In this document: positions 63,301-64,000 of the stretch, one piece after another
Layout: each line of letters begins with the position of its first letter
How positions within the stretch are numbered: the first letter of the stretch is position 1
DNA from: Lycocorax pyrrhopterus obiensis
Taxonomy: Eukaryota > Chordata > Aves > Passeriformes > Paradisaeidae
Reading direction: 5' to 3'
Assembly: GCA_014706295.1 (NCBI GenBank)
Contig: JACSVZ010000002.1
Coordinates: forward strand, 15,608,494-15,672,493
DNA length: 64,000 nt
Translations under genes and position numbers: made by a program
Notes under the pieces: model-generated
Database searches by the model: none
Seen by the model: the letters and a program-made list of their open reading frames with translations, nothing else
Told to the model about the DNA's origin: nothing

Positions 63301-64000
63301 TCCTCCTCTAAAGAGCTACCACAGGGAAAGGGGACAGGGTGTGTTTGCAGTACTTTTGCAGGGAGCTTCTGTTTGGTTGTCATGGCATGCTGGTCGCTAA
63401 CACTTTTCTGAAAAAGAAAGAAGTAATAGGATTAGCTGGCTAGTTACATTGCTGAAGCCTAAATGTGATTAGTAATTCAAACTCATTCTATTTCTGGATT
63501 AAATTCTTAGACTGGAGATCACTTTTCACAGAAGAGAAATGGTGCTCATCATTCTAGGAGCTGGTAATTCTGTATGTCTAGTTTGATGTGTGCTAGCAAC
63601 ATCTCCTGAAATTAGAAGGGCTTTCTGTTGTGGTCTCAAAGGCTGCATTTACTGCTGGTCTCTTCTTTACTGCAAATGAAGTTGCTTGACATAATTATAT
63701 AGAAAGATCAAATTGTTCAGTGTTTTACTATCATTTAATAAGGAGACATTTTTTCATCACAGGCTAGAATCAACTTGATTTAGCGATCCAAAGTGAAAAA
63801 ATATGAGCCCTCTAAGGCTAATTTAACACAGGTTTCAGTTGCACATGCAGAGTATTTCTGACTGTTTGAGGGAGAATCAAAAGCTAAAATGAAAACAGTT
63901 TTTAAGTGTTGTTTTATGTACTAAATGTATCTATTAAGGGCCAGGCAGATTTGATGAATGCAATATGTGTAATGTTTCTTGGTATTTCCCTATTTCAAGA

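Larger units (their letters stand above)
41800..64000. other. Non-coding DNA to the end of the window; no supported exon
   Basis: This 22-kb stretch carries small simple repeats, a perfect 20-bp palindrome and several AT-rich blocks that look constrained (listed separately or under findings). ORFs reach about 143 codons but overlap on both strands and have no domain, signal peptide or codon-bias support. No tRNA, rRNA or small nuclear RNA gene was recognised. It could be intron 1 of the gene starting at 13.2 kb (inference). Confidence 0.5.

Noticed and set aside
1..64000. Bacterial, phage or plasmid systems, CRISPR arrays, or tRNA/rRNA genes
   Set aside because: No operon-like ORF runs, no regularly spaced repeats, and no tRNA box or rRNA motifs were found; the sequence is vertebrate in character.
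1..64000. Endogenous retrovirus or LTR element
   Set aside because: No paired long terminal repeats, primer-binding site or retroviral ORFs were recognised. The 105-bp repeat pair at 40.4/41.7 kb shows no TG...CA ends or adjacent primer site that I could identify.

Overview
The window looks like single-copy nuclear DNA from a bird. The main reason is two CR1 retrotransposon fragments. The one near 39.6-39.7 kb ends in the octamer-type terminus (two copies of ATTCTATG) typical of avian CR1 elements. The one near 41.2-41.6 kb is a longer antisense 3' end. Sparse repeats, short microsatellites, CpG depletion broken by small CpG-rich patches, and no long open reading frames all fit a vertebrate, with a bird favoured over other sauropsids. 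I see nothing prokaryotic: no operons, ribosome binding sites, CRISPR array, integrase or plasmid/phage genes.

Layout. (1) 1-12.5 kb: non-coding, probably intergenic or far-upstream flank, with remnants resembling ancient SINEs and a GC-richer stretch from about 11.8 kb. (2) 12.5-13.4 kb: the only convincing gene feature, a CpG-rich promoter/5'UTR block followed by a short first coding exon on the + strand. That exon starts at 13186 (or 13207), encodes a signal-peptide-like N-terminus and runs into a splice donor at 13269. Long C-runs (G-runs on the - strand) lie on both sides of it. (3) 13.4-64 kb: no further exon I can support firmly. This is best read as part of a very large first intron, or as intron plus intergenic DNA. 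It holds CR1 fragments, microsatellites, small tandem duplications, palindromes, AT-rich blocks that look constrained, an isolated very dense CpG patch at 34.2 kb, and a GC-rich block at 40.6-41.0 kb with splice-like edges.

I could not identify the gene from its 27-residue first-exon peptide. A short signal-peptide exon behind a CpG island and followed by more than 50 kb without clear exons is a common layout for vertebrate secreted or cell-surface proteins, including many neuronal adhesion molecules and receptors. That placement is inference only.

Nearly all six-frame ORFs here are 60-190 codons, overlap on both strands and lack supporting structure; I treat them as chance. The points most worth checking are the unidentified signal-peptide gene, the 34.2 kb CpG patch as a possible second promoter, the candidate exon at 40593-40924, and the diverged repeat pair at 40.4/41.7 kb that brackets the antisense CR1.
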